From: JAXDLH01 sp034666705
GTDB lineage: Bacteria; Chloroflexota; UBA6077; SHYK01
Direction of reading: 5' to 3'
NCBI GenBank assembly: GCA_034666705.1
Contig: JAXDLH010000380.1
Coordinates: forward strand, 1 to 6,550
Length of the DNA: 6,550 nt
Positions 1 through 5,482 of this stretch are shown here, piece by piece (within the stretch, counting starts at the first letter, position 1; each line of letters opens with the position of its first letter). The translations under genes and the position numbers were made by a program. The notes below the pieces were generated by a model. The model was given only the letters and a program-made list of their open reading frames with translations, was not told where the DNA came from and made no database searches.

Positions 1-170
1 TCGCCCAATCCCACTTGACGTCACGCTCCTCTGGGTTTTCTGCGATGAGCGGGTCGATCTCCTCTTCGGTCATGCTGTCGACTTTTGCCCAGTCGGTGTA
101 ATCCTCTCCGCGCGCACATCGCGGCGAGATCCTCGCTGGTATAGCGCCTGATATCTTCGTCGCTCTTCAC
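1..170 (-). pseudogene. BrnA-type (DUF4415-like) antitoxin gene, frameshifted and cut by the window edge
   Basis: Read on the - strand, GTG at 170-168 has AGGAG at 183-179, 8 nt upstream. The first frame gives VKSDEDIRRYTSEDLAAMCA, then runs into a TGA after about 30 unrelated residues. From 109 down to 1, the neighbouring frame reads GEDYTDWAKVDSMTEEEI followed by DPLIAENPEERDVKWDWA. Joined, these resemble the N-terminal half of BrnA antitoxins (RYT-E-L...RGEDRTDW-VD-MTEEEI), the DNA-binding and toxin-neutralising partners of BrnT ribonucleases. The break falls in a GCGCGC run near 110-116, and restoring one CG pair would repair it. The C-terminal ribbon-helix-helix half lies outside the window. 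The family match is from memory of its conserved residues. Either the gene is a true pseudogene or the base count is a sequencing or assembly error; the window cannot say which. Confidence 0.6.
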
Positions 171-231
171 GACGTGCGCTCCTGATTAACGGGACTCGGA
201 AGGTTTCACGACTTCGCATAGTGTAGAGATT
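151..231 (-). pseudogene. Possible remnant of a BrnT-type toxin C-terminus
   Basis: In the frame running into the antitoxin start, the - strand encodes NLYTMRSRETFRVPL followed by IRSARREERRRY. BrnT toxins commonly end with a YT-RG--IR-ISARRAT-RERR-Y-like segment, and brnT often overlaps the brnA start as this segment does. The fit is imperfect: an extra residue falls before SAR, residues are missing after it, and nothing upstream in the frame resembles the rest of BrnT. It may be a decayed toxin tail or a chance arginine-rich reading of GC-rich DNA. Confidence 0.25.
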
Positions 232-274
232 CATTTGGCGTCGGCGGCAGGCATGGCCCGGTTCCGAATGCCGT

Positions 275-303
275 TTGACCCCTCGGCCCGGTCGTGATAG
301 GCT
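275..303 (+). promoter_or_regulatory. Candidate sigma70-type promoter for the Rieske oxygenase gene
   Basis: TTGACC (275-280) is a five-of-six match to the -35 consensus. It is followed after 17 nt by TAGGCT (298-303), a three-of-six match to the -10 box. Transcription would begin near 310, leaving a leader of about 40 nt before the GTG at 350. The -10 box is weak, so this rests mainly on spacing and position. It also argues against translation beginning at the upstream TTG at 275. Confidence 0.35.
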
Positions 304-336
304 GGCCGCGCTGCTAACAGTCGCGTATTGCGAACC

Positions 337-342
337 GGGAGG
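337..342 (+). promoter_or_regulatory. Ribosome binding site that fixes the oxygenase start
   Basis: GGGAGG lies 7 nt before GTG 350. An in-frame GTG at 344 would be only 1 nt away, so 350 is the better start. The protein then begins VLTAEENELLTRVGPGTPMG, as members of this oxygenase family usually do. Confidence 0.7.
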
Positions 343-349
343 TGTGTCC

Positions 350-1612
350 GTGCTGACTGCTGAAGAAAACGAGCTGCTGACCCGCGTGGGGCCGGGCACG
401 CCGATGGGCGAGCTGTTCCGGCGCTACTGGATCCCCGCCGTCCTGTCAGAAGAGGTTCCTGAGCCGGATTGCACGCCCGTGCGCACCAAGCTGCTCGGCG
501 AGGAGCTCATCGCTTTCCGCGACAGCAGCGGGCGCGTTGGGCTGCTGGGCGAGAACTGCGCCCACCGTCGCGCCTCGCTCTTCTACGGCCGCAACGAGGA
601 CGGCGCGCTCGCGTGCATCTATCACGGCTGGAAATACGACGTCGAGGGCAACATCCTCGAGACGCCCGCTGAGCCGGCCGAGAGCATGATCAAGTACGGC
701 GTCAAGCACACCGCCTACCCCTGCCAGGACGTGAACGGCATTATCTGGACCTATATGGGCCCCAAAGAGAAGATGCCGCCACTGCCCGGCCTGCCCTGGA
801 TCACGCTGCCGCGCGACCACGTCGACGTCGGCTGCAAGTTCTTCCTCGATTGCAACTGGCTGCAGTGCCTCGAGGGCGACAACGACAGCATTCACTCCGC
901 CTACCTGCACCGGCGCGTGCGGCCAGCCCGCGCCACCACCTGGGGCGGCGCCGCCGAGCGGGGCGACTACCGCTTGCGGCCGGCGCGCGCGGACATCGAC
1001 GTCAGCGAGTGGGGCGTGCGCGCGGCCACCCTCTACCCCGTGGACGACGAGCGGGTCTTTGCGCGCACCAACAGCTTCGTCATGCCGTGCATCGGCAATA
1101 CGCCGCGCGGCAACACGGACGTGAACGAGGCGATCCACGTCATCTACCAGGTGCCCGCCGACGACTATTCGAACTGGCGGTACGACTTCGAGGTCTACTG
1201 GGACCGCACCACCGATGGCGCGTACGGCCGCCAGCAGCGCGAAGAGGTCACGATGCCCGGCTTCCGCAAGCTCATGAACCGCCAGAACGATTACATGATC
1301 GACCGGACGCGCCAGAAGTCGGGCGAGATCTACAGCGGCATCGACTCTGGCAACCACACCCAGGATGCATGCGTGACCGAGACGATGGGCGCCATCACCG
1401 ACCGCACCAAGGAGCACCTCGGCGTGACCGACGCCCACGTGGTGGCGCTGCGCCAGTACCTGCTGCAGGCGCTGAAGGATATGGAAGCGGGTAAGGACCC
1501 GCCCGGCATCTTCCGCGACCCGGAGAAAAACCAGATCGGCAACTTCGTGCACATGCTCACGGCCGTCATCCCGAGAACCAAGGATTGGCGCGAGCTGCTC
1601 CCCCAGGGGTAG
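350..1612 (+). CDS. Rieske [2Fe-2S] aromatic ring-hydroxylating oxygenase, phthalate 4,5-dioxygenase type (alpha/oxygenase component)
   Basis: Cytoplasmic oxygenase component of a two-part Rieske non-heme iron enzyme: electrons from a separate reductase pass through the Rieske cluster to a mononuclear iron that inserts O2 into an aromatic or related substrate. The 420-residue length is normal for the phthalate dioxygenase-like group. The Rieske site is complete: C70-x-H72 and, 16 residues on, C89-x2-H92, followed by GWKYD. The catalytic iron site is visible in NWLQCLEGDNDSIHSAYLH, with E175, D179, H182 and H187 (E-x3-D-x2-H-x4-H). The third ligand is probably D339 in the C-terminal stretch QDACVTETMGAITDRTKEHL, a family hallmark. 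No ferredoxin or reductase gene adjoins it, so electrons must come from elsewhere. It diverges from the broken antitoxin gene. Family is near certain; substrate is unknown, and a demethylase or other monooxygenase role is equally possible. Confidence 0.93.
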   Translation: MLTAEENELLTRVGPGTPMGELFRRYWIPAVLSEEVPEPDCTPVRTKLLGEELIAFRDSSGRVGLLGENCAHRRASLFYGRNEDGALACIYHGWKYDVEGNILETPAEPAESMIKYGVKHTAYPCQDVNGIIWTYMGPKEKMPPLPGLPWITLPRDHVDVGCKFFLDCNWLQCLEGDNDSIHSAYLHRRVRPARATTWGGAAERGDYRLRPARADIDVSEWGVRAATLYPVDDERVFARTNSFVMPCIGNTPRGNTDVNEAIHVIYQVPADDYSNWRYDFEVYWDRTTDGAYGRQQREEVTMPGFRKLMNRQNDYMIDRTRQKSGEIYSGIDSGNHTQDACVTETMGAITDRTKEHLGVTDAHVVALRQYLLQALKDMEAGKDPPGIFRDPEKNQIGNFVHMLTAVIPRTKDWRELLPQG

Positions 1613-1644
1613 ATGGCGGGTGGGTCAAAGCCAGCGTTTCGCTC

Positions 1645-1766
1645 CCACCCCATCCGCTGGCCCTGGGGCGCTCAAAGAGCTCCCACCCGCAACCCGTTCG
1701 CCCCGGGGCGCTCGAAGGGCGCCCACGCCAACCGTTCGCCCTGAGGCTCTCGAAGGGCCCTATCGG
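1645..1766 (+). repeat. Left arm of repeat element I (three tandem units)
   Basis: Units have a period of 38-40 nt, each carrying a core like CGCCCTGAGGCTCTCGAAGG. The third unit matches the reverse complement of the first right-arm unit over CGTTCGCCCTGAGGCTCTCG without a mismatch. The arm as a whole pairs with 1909-2034 with scattered substitutions and short gaps. Confidence 0.8.
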
Positions 1767-1908
1767 GGGCGGGGACAAGCCCCCTGTAAGGCCCTCAAGC
1801 TCCCTCGCGCTGCCCGCAAGGGGGCGGTTGCTCGCTCGTTCGCCTCGAATGACGACGGGAGTTACATTAACCCTTCCTATAGAGGAGGCTGGGATATGGT
1901 TTCCGCCT

Positions 1909-2034
1909 CCTCTCGATGGGGCCCTTCGAGAGCCTCAGGGCGAACGGTTGGGGGATGGGCACTCCTCGAGCGCCTCGGAGCCAACGGTTGGGGTGGGAGC
2001 CCTTCGAGCGCCCCAGGGCCAGCGGTTGGGGTGG
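1909..2034 (-). repeat. Right arm of repeat element I (three inverted units)
   Basis: Reverse-complement counterpart of 1645-1766, with units at about 1915-1954, 1955-1994 and 1995-2034, each ending in a GCGGTTGGGGTGG-like string. It stops about 30 nt before the start codon of the binding-protein gene, so it would form the 5' leader of that message if transcription starts upstream. Confidence 0.8.
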
Positions 2035-2051
2035 TGCGGCAGGCAGGTAGG

Positions 2052-2058
2052 AAGGAGG
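2052..2058 (+). promoter_or_regulatory. Ribosome binding site that fixes the binding-protein start
   Basis: AAGGAGG ends 5 nt before ATG 2064. The ATG at 2060 is out of frame and only 1 nt from the site. This placement puts a proper lipoprotein signal peptide at the very N-terminus. Confidence 0.8.
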
Positions 2059-2063
2059 CATGG

Positions 2064-3842
2064 ATGCGGAGACAGTTCGCGAATGACCGGGTGCGACGTG
2101 CCGCGGTGGCCAGTGCGCTCTTCGTCGTCCTCGCCGGGTGCGCGGCGCCCCAGCCCGCGTCCCAACCGGCCCAGCCAGCGGCCACCAGCGCCCCGGCCCA
2201 GAAGCGCATCATCACCGCCGCCATGCTCGGCGAGCCGCGCAGCCTCGCGCCGGGCGTCGGCGTTGGCGGCATTCGCGGCCTGGAGTCCATTGGCGACTTG
2301 ATCAGCGCCGGCCTCTCCGCCTGGGACGACCATGGCCGGCTCATCCCGCGCCTCGGCGTCGCCGTGCCCAGTACCGACAACGGCGGCTGGAAGCTCTTCC
2401 CCGACGGCACCATGGAGACCACGTGGACGCTGCGGCCCGGCGCCACCTGGCACGACGGCGTGCTGCTCACCTCGCACGATCTCGCCTTTACCCTGACCCT
2501 CTACCGCGACAAGAAGCTTGAGTTTGCGTCCAGCCTCTACGACGCCATCGACGGCGCCAGCACGCCGGACGACAGGACCATCGTGGTCCATTGGAAGCGA
2601 CCCAACATCGAGGCCGATAGCCTCTTCTCCGGCGGCGAGACGGTGCACGCGCTGCCCCTGCCCGCGCACCTGCTCGAGGACTCCTACACCACGCGCGACC
2701 CGCTCATCCCGAGCCCTTCGACAAGCTCAGGACAGGCTCTGTCGAAGGACGGGTTCATGGCCCAGGACTACTTCACCGGCCCCGCGTACGTTGGCACCGG
2801 CCCGTTCGTGGTCCGCGATTGGGTCAAGGGCAGCCACGTCATTTTCGACGCCTTCCCAGGCTATATCCTGGGCACGCCGAAGATCGACCAGATCGTCGTC
2901 CGCTTCATCCCGGACACGAACGCGCTACTCGCGAACATCCTCGCCGGCCAGCTCGACATGACATTCGGCAAGACCCTCTCCAACGAGCAGGCCGTCGAGG
3001 TGCGCAACCGTTGGCCCGACGGCCACATCGACGTGGTGCAGGCCAACACGATCTCCCTCTTCCCGCAGCACCTCACGCCGAACCCGGCGGTCGTAGCCGA
3101 TCCCCGCTTCTTGCGCGCGGTGTATCACGCGACCGACCGCCAGCAGCTTGCCGACACGCTCCTCAACGGCCTCTCGCAGATCACCGACGCCATGGTCGGG
3201 CCCGGCGATGTCGCCTACCCCGACGTGCAAGCGCGGATCACGCGCTACCCATACGATCCCCGGCAGGCGATGGAGCTGATCCAGGGGCTTGGCTACACGC
3301 GCGGCGCCGACGGCTTCTATCACGACGCGACGGGCGAGAAGCTCTCGGTTGAGCTCCGCACCGTCGACGTCGACGTCAACACGAAAACGCAGCTCGCCAT
3401 CGCCGACGCCTGGCAGCGCGCCGGCATCGGCGTCGAGCCATACGTCGTGCCGCCCGCGGAGCAGACCGGCCCGGCGCGGGGTCTGCGCGCGACCTTCAAG
3501 GCGTTCGAGATGGAGCGCGGTGGGGCCGAGCTGCAGAGCTTGCCGAATTACACGAGCGCCAACATTGCGACGCCGGAGAACAACTACGCCGGCCAGTACC
3601 GTACCCGGTACAAGAGCGCCGAGCTCGACGGCCTTATCGAGCGCTACTCGGCTACTATTCCCACAGCCGAGCGCACCCGCATCCTGGGCGACGTGGTGGC
3701 CTTCATGTCGGAGCATCTCGTCTACATGCCCTTGTTCCACGACGTCGAGCCCACGATGATCGGCAACCGCATCGCCAACGCCGCCGCGCGCCACACCTTC
3801 TCGAGCAACACCTGGAACGTCCACCTCTGGGACCTGAAGTAG
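2064..3842 (+). CDS. ABC-transporter substrate-binding lipoprotein, family 5 (peptide/nickel/opine type)
   Basis: Membrane-anchored extracytoplasmic receptor that would deliver a ligand to an ABC importer. The 592-residue product begins with an arginine-rich n-region, a hydrophobic stretch (about residues 13-25) and lipobox L23-A24-G25-C26, then a Pro/Ala/Gln/Ser-rich linker to about residue 47. The family 5 fold follows: TLRPGATWHDGVLLTSHDLA (about 122-141) is the standard LRPG-W-DG---T--D- motif, and TGPFVVRDW and a long C-terminal lobe ending NVHLWDLK complete it. Length is typical. Residues about 216-229 (PSPSTSSGQALSKD) are encoded by a palindromic repeat and look like an insertion. In-frame coding continues upstream to 1620, but through repeat DNA; the lipoprotein signal supports ATG 2064. 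No permease or ATPase genes adjoin it, so it is an orphan receptor here. The ligand is unknown; an aromatic acid is suggested only by the neighbours. Confidence 0.92.
   Translation: MRRQFANDRVRRAAVASALFVVLAGCAAPQPASQPAQPAATSAPAQKRIITAAMLGEPRSLAPGVGVGGIRGLESIGDLISAGLSAWDDHGRLIPRLGVAVPSTDNGGWKLFPDGTMETTWTLRPGATWHDGVLLTSHDLAFTLTLYRDKKLEFASSLYDAIDGASTPDDRTIVVHWKRPNIEADSLFSGGETVHALPLPAHLLEDSYTTRDPLIPSPSTSSGQALSKDGFMAQDYFTGPAYVGTGPFVVRDWVKGSHVIFDAFPGYILGTPKIDQIVVRFIPDTNALLANILAGQLDMTFGKTLSNEQAVEVRNRWPDGHIDVVQANTISLFPQHLTPNPAVVADPRFLRAVYHATDRQQLADTLLNGLSQITDAMVGPGDVAYPDVQARITRYPYDPRQAMELIQGLGYTRGADGFYHDATGEKLSVELRTVDVDVNTKTQLAIADAWQRAGIGVEPYVVPPAEQTGPARGLRATFKAFEMERGGAELQSLPNYTSANIATPENNYAGQYRTRYKSAELDGLIERYSATIPTAERTRILGDVVAFMSEHLVYMPLFHDVEPTMIGNRIANAAARHTFSSNTWNVHLWDLK
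2708..2753. repeat. Palindromic repeat inserted in frame in the binding-protein gene
   Basis: A perfect 9-bp inverted repeat, CCTTCGACA (2715-2723) and TGTCGAAGG (2740-2748), encloses 16 nt. Weaker pairing extends outward to CCCG (2708-2711) and CGGG (2750-2753). CCTTCGACAAGCTCAGGA recurs at 5429-5446. The reading frame stays open through it, adding a Ser/Thr-rich loop to the protein. Confidence 0.85.
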
Positions 3843-3847
3843 TGGCC
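3819..3847 (+). repeat. First copy of duplicated 29-nt gene end
   Basis: Encodes the last residues VHLWDLK of the binding protein, its TAG and 5 nt beyond. It matches 3892-3920 at 28 of 29 positions; the single change turns Asp into Glu. Confidence 0.9.
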
Positions 3848-3852
3848 CGTGA

Positions 3853-3915
3853 ACCTTGTGCGCGGACCTCCGGCGCGTCCAGCCAGGACGGGTCCACCTC
3901 TGGGAGCTGAAGTAG
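3853..3915 (+). pseudogene. Possible tail remnant of a second binding-protein gene
   Basis: Seventy-three nt downstream of the binding protein's own ending, the sequence again encodes VHLWELK followed by TAG (3892-3915), and the match continues 5 nt past the stop. The 21 codons open in this frame before the stop otherwise show no resemblance to the protein. The simplest reading is the leftover 3' end of a paralogue, or a tandem duplication that has decayed. A small hairpin (CGTCC 3876-3880, GGACG 3886-3890) lies just upstream of the second copy; it has no U-tract, so it is not called a terminator. Confidence 0.4.
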
Positions 3916-3920
3916 TGGCC
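3892..3920 (+). repeat. Second copy of duplicated 29-nt gene end
   Basis: Direct repeat of 3819-3847, offset by 73 nt, with one mismatch at 3904-3906 (GAG where the first copy has GAC). Confidence 0.9.
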
Positions 3921-4127
3921 TGCGCGCCCATAGAACGGGGATGCGAGGGTTTCACCCCCACCCCATCCGCTCGCCCGGAGATCCTCGCTTACACGGTCGC
4001 CGTAACGGCTTTCACCCCCTCCGCTCGCCCTGAGGCATTCGAAGGGCCCCGAACTCCACCCGTTCGCCCTGAGGCACTCGAAGGGCCCCATCGAGGGAGA
4101 GGGGGCACGAGGAGCGCACATCCGTCG

Positions 4128-4154
4128 AGGCGGGGGGCGGCCAGGACCCCGCCT
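4128..4154. other. Strong GC hairpin in the leader of the Pht5-family gene
   Basis: AGGCGGGG (4128-4135) and CCCCGCCT (4147-4154) form a perfect 8-bp stem with an 11-nt loop. No run of T follows, so it is not a classical intrinsic terminator. It could attenuate readthrough from upstream or be part of the repeat's structure. Confidence 0.4.
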
Positions 4155-4185
4155 ACGTTCATCCGGCAGGCTCAGGGCGAGCGGT

Positions 4186-4197
4186 GGGGGTGGGAGG
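4186..4197 (+). promoter_or_regulatory. Ribosome binding region for the Pht5-family gene, inside repeat element II
   Basis: The purine stretch holds GGGAGG (4192-4197) only 1 nt from ATG 4199, and GGGGG (4186-4190) 8 nt from it, which could pair with the 16S tail using one G-U pair. The in-frame GTG at 4184 is an alternative start adding five residues, but the family usually starts at MxxLSLxC, which favours 4199. Confidence 0.45.
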
Positions 4198-4198
4198 C

Positions 4199-5134
4199 AT
4201 GATCCGACTCTCGCTCTCATGCGGCGCCTACGATCGCACGCTTCCCGTCCTCACCGGCCTCGTCCAGCCAGAAGGTATCGAGCTCAACCTGCCGCCCCTC
4301 GATTACGCGGTGGGGATGGGCTCCCCGGATGCCGATGTCTACGAGATGCCCATCGCCACGATGATCATCCAGCGCGCCCGCACCGATACCCACCGCGCCA
4401 TTGCCGTCTTTCCCAAACGCACCTTCTTCCACCAGCTCCTCATGGTCCGCACCGATTCTCCGCTGCACGGCCTGGAGGAGCTCCGGGGCGCACGCATCGG
4501 CCTCATGAACTGGTATCAGCACGCGATGGGCGTCTGGCTGCGCGGCCATCTGCGCGAGCGCTTCGGGATCATGCCCGAGGAACTGGAGTGGACCACCGAG
4601 CGCGCGATGAGCTATCCGCTCACCGGACCGGGCCAGCCGGCGATCAAGGTGATTCAGGGCGAGCCGACTCTGGTGCAGCGGCTGGAGGCCGGCGAGATCG
4701 ACCTGTTCGTCCACGAGAACGCCCGCCGGATCCTCGCGGAGCACCCATCGCTGCGCCGCCTCATTCCGGACCATAAGGAAGCCGAGACCGCATATTACGC
4801 CGCGACGGGCACCGTTCCTCTGAACCACGTGCTGTGCATCCGCAAGGAGATCGTGGCGCGGGACCCGTGGGTGGCGCGCAGCCTCGTGGATGCATTCACC
4901 ACCGCGAAAGAGATGGCGCTCGGCGCGATGGAGCGGAACAGCGCCGTGGTCAGCACCCCGTGGCTCGATTCCCTCCTGGAGGAGCAGCGTGCGCGCCTTG
5001 CCCGCGACGTGTTCCCCTACGGCCTCGAGCCCAATCGGCCCGCAATCGAGCGCCTCATCCGCTACCTCCACGAGCAAGCCCTCATCCCCGACCGCCTCCC
5101 CGTCGACGAGATCTTCGCCAACGACGTTCAATAG
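4199..5134 (+). CDS. 4,5-dihydroxyphthalate decarboxylase (Pht5) family protein
   Basis: Pht5 removes one carboxylate from 4,5-dihydroxyphthalate to give protocatechuate, the step after ring hydroxylation in the phthalate pathway; the protein has a periplasmic-binding-protein-like fold but acts in the cytoplasm. This 311-residue product has no signal peptide. Recognisable family features in order are MIRLSLSCGAYDRT (1-14), DVYEM (46-50), the FPKRTFFHQ region, WYQHAMGVWLRG (105-116), the EAYY-like EAETAYY, a helical DPWVARSLVDAF segment, and YGLEPNR (274-280) near the end. The full length is present. An upstream oxygenase of the phthalate type supports a linked role. However, many bacteria carry several divergent members with no tested activity, and the fold also suits NMT1/THI5-like binding proteins, so the exact reaction is inference. 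It is preceded by repeat element II and followed by a small hairpin. Confidence 0.85.
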   Translation: MIRLSLSCGAYDRTLPVLTGLVQPEGIELNLPPLDYAVGMGSPDADVYEMPIATMIIQRARTDTHRAIAVFPKRTFFHQLLMVRTDSPLHGLEELRGARIGLMNWYQHAMGVWLRGHLRERFGIMPEELEWTTERAMSYPLTGPGQPAIKVIQGEPTLVQRLEAGEIDLFVHENARRILAEHPSLRRLIPDHKEAETAYYAATGTVPLNHVLCIRKEIVARDPWVARSLVDAFTTAKEMALGAMERNSAVVSTPWLDSLLEEQRARLARDVFPYGLEPNRPAIERLIRYLHEQALIPDRLPVDEIFANDVQ

Positions 5135-5138
5135 GCCG

Positions 5139-5154
5139 CCATCCCCCAGGATGG
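5139..5154 (+). other. Small hairpin just after the Pht5-family stop codon
   Basis: CCATCC (5139-5144) and GGATGG (5149-5154) form a 6-bp stem with a 4-nt loop, beginning 4 nt after the TAG. There is no U-tract. It might stabilise the transcript end or act as a weak terminator. Confidence 0.3.
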
Positions 5155-5238
5155 GGACCATCGGCCAACAGCGCTACCCGGTCCCGGCAATGCGGCCACT
5201 GCCCACAATTCCGGGAGCGCGCGGCCAACCAGTATTCC

Positions 5239-5276
5239 GCAGGGGCCGACATCCCCCGCAGGGACCGGCGTCCCCC
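5239..5276 (+). repeat. Two 19-nt tandem copies in the left arm of element III
   Basis: GCAGGGGCCGACATCCCCC (5239-5257) is followed directly by GCAGGGACCGGCGTCCCCC (5258-5276), 16 of 19 identical. Only one counterpart exists in the right arm. Confidence 0.8.
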
Positions 5277-5450
5277 GCTCATCCTGAGCCTGTCGAAGGA
5301 TCCGCCGCGCGTCGAGCGCGGGACCCAATCCCCGCCACCATCGGCCGGGTCCGCCCACAAACCTGCGTACTGGAGCCGCTCGGCAGCCCCAATGGCTGCG
5401 GCCCTGCGCTCCGCTGCGAGCCGCGGATCCTTCGACAAGCTCAGGATGAG

Positions 5451-5482
5451 CGGGGCGAAGGCTGCGCGGGGCGAAGACTGCG
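5451..5482 (+). repeat. Two 16-nt tandem copies in the right arm of element III
   Basis: CGGGGCGAAGGCTGCG (5451-5466) and CGGGGCGAAGACTGCG (5467-5482) differ at one base. The left arm has no such expansion. Confidence 0.85.

Larger units (their letters stand above)
1636..2034. repeat. Repeat element I: long imperfect inverted repeat made of about 39-nt units
   Basis: This element fills most of the 451-nt gap between the oxygenase and the binding protein. Three tandem units in one orientation (cores near 1654-1680, 1694-1720, 1732-1758) face three in the other (1922-1947, 1962-1987, 2000-2025). The two sides pair collinearly as arms 1645-1766 and 1909-2034. The centre (about 1777-1905) is not repeated here; it includes an AT-richer patch at 1861-1880. 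No transposase is present. It looks like a non-autonomous, MITE-like or REP-like element. Apart from the binding protein's ribosome binding site I see no gene in this gap. Confidence 0.8.
3948..4197. repeat. Repeat element II, shorter relative of element I
   Basis: It occupies most of the 356-nt gap before the Pht5-family gene. Its left end (3949-3976) matches the left end of element I (1636-1663) at 25 of 28 positions. Two clear forward units follow (4021-4046 and 4060-4085), preceded by a partial unit interrupted after 3976 by about 40 unrelated nt. One inverted unit (about 4162-4197) closes it. As in element I, the inverted unit abuts the next gene's start. No gene is visible in this gap apart from the tail remnant at its left end. 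Confidence 0.75.

Noticed and set aside
275..349. Upstream TTG or GTG 344 starts for the oxygenase gene
   Set aside because: TTG 275 overlaps the likely -35 box, and GTG 344 is 1 nt from the ribosome binding site; the added residues are not family-like.
446..1552. Long - strand open frame opposite the oxygenase gene
   Set aside because: It mirrors a clearly conserved + strand gene, reads as Val/Ala/Arg-rich low-information protein, and is the usual antisense artefact of GC-rich codon use.
1765..1784. GGGGGC/GCCCCC hairpin as terminator of the oxygenase gene
   Set aside because: It lies about 150 nt past the stop codon, has an 8-nt loop and no T run, and may simply be part of element I.
1645..2034. 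CRISPR array
   Set aside because: The repeats are imperfect, contiguous without unique spacers, and reverse orientation halfway; no cas gene is present.
1620..2063. Upstream in-frame extension of the binding-protein gene
   Set aside because: The extension is translated repeat DNA and would bury the lipoprotein signal peptide; ATG 2064 has a good ribosome binding site.
2925..4220. 431-codon - strand open frame across the binding protein and the following gap
   Set aside because: It runs without change of character from a real gene's antisense into repeat DNA, with no recognisable domain.
4217..5161. 314-codon - strand open frame opposite the Pht5-family gene
   Set aside because: Antisense shadow of a well-conserved protein; no domain recognised and no supported start.
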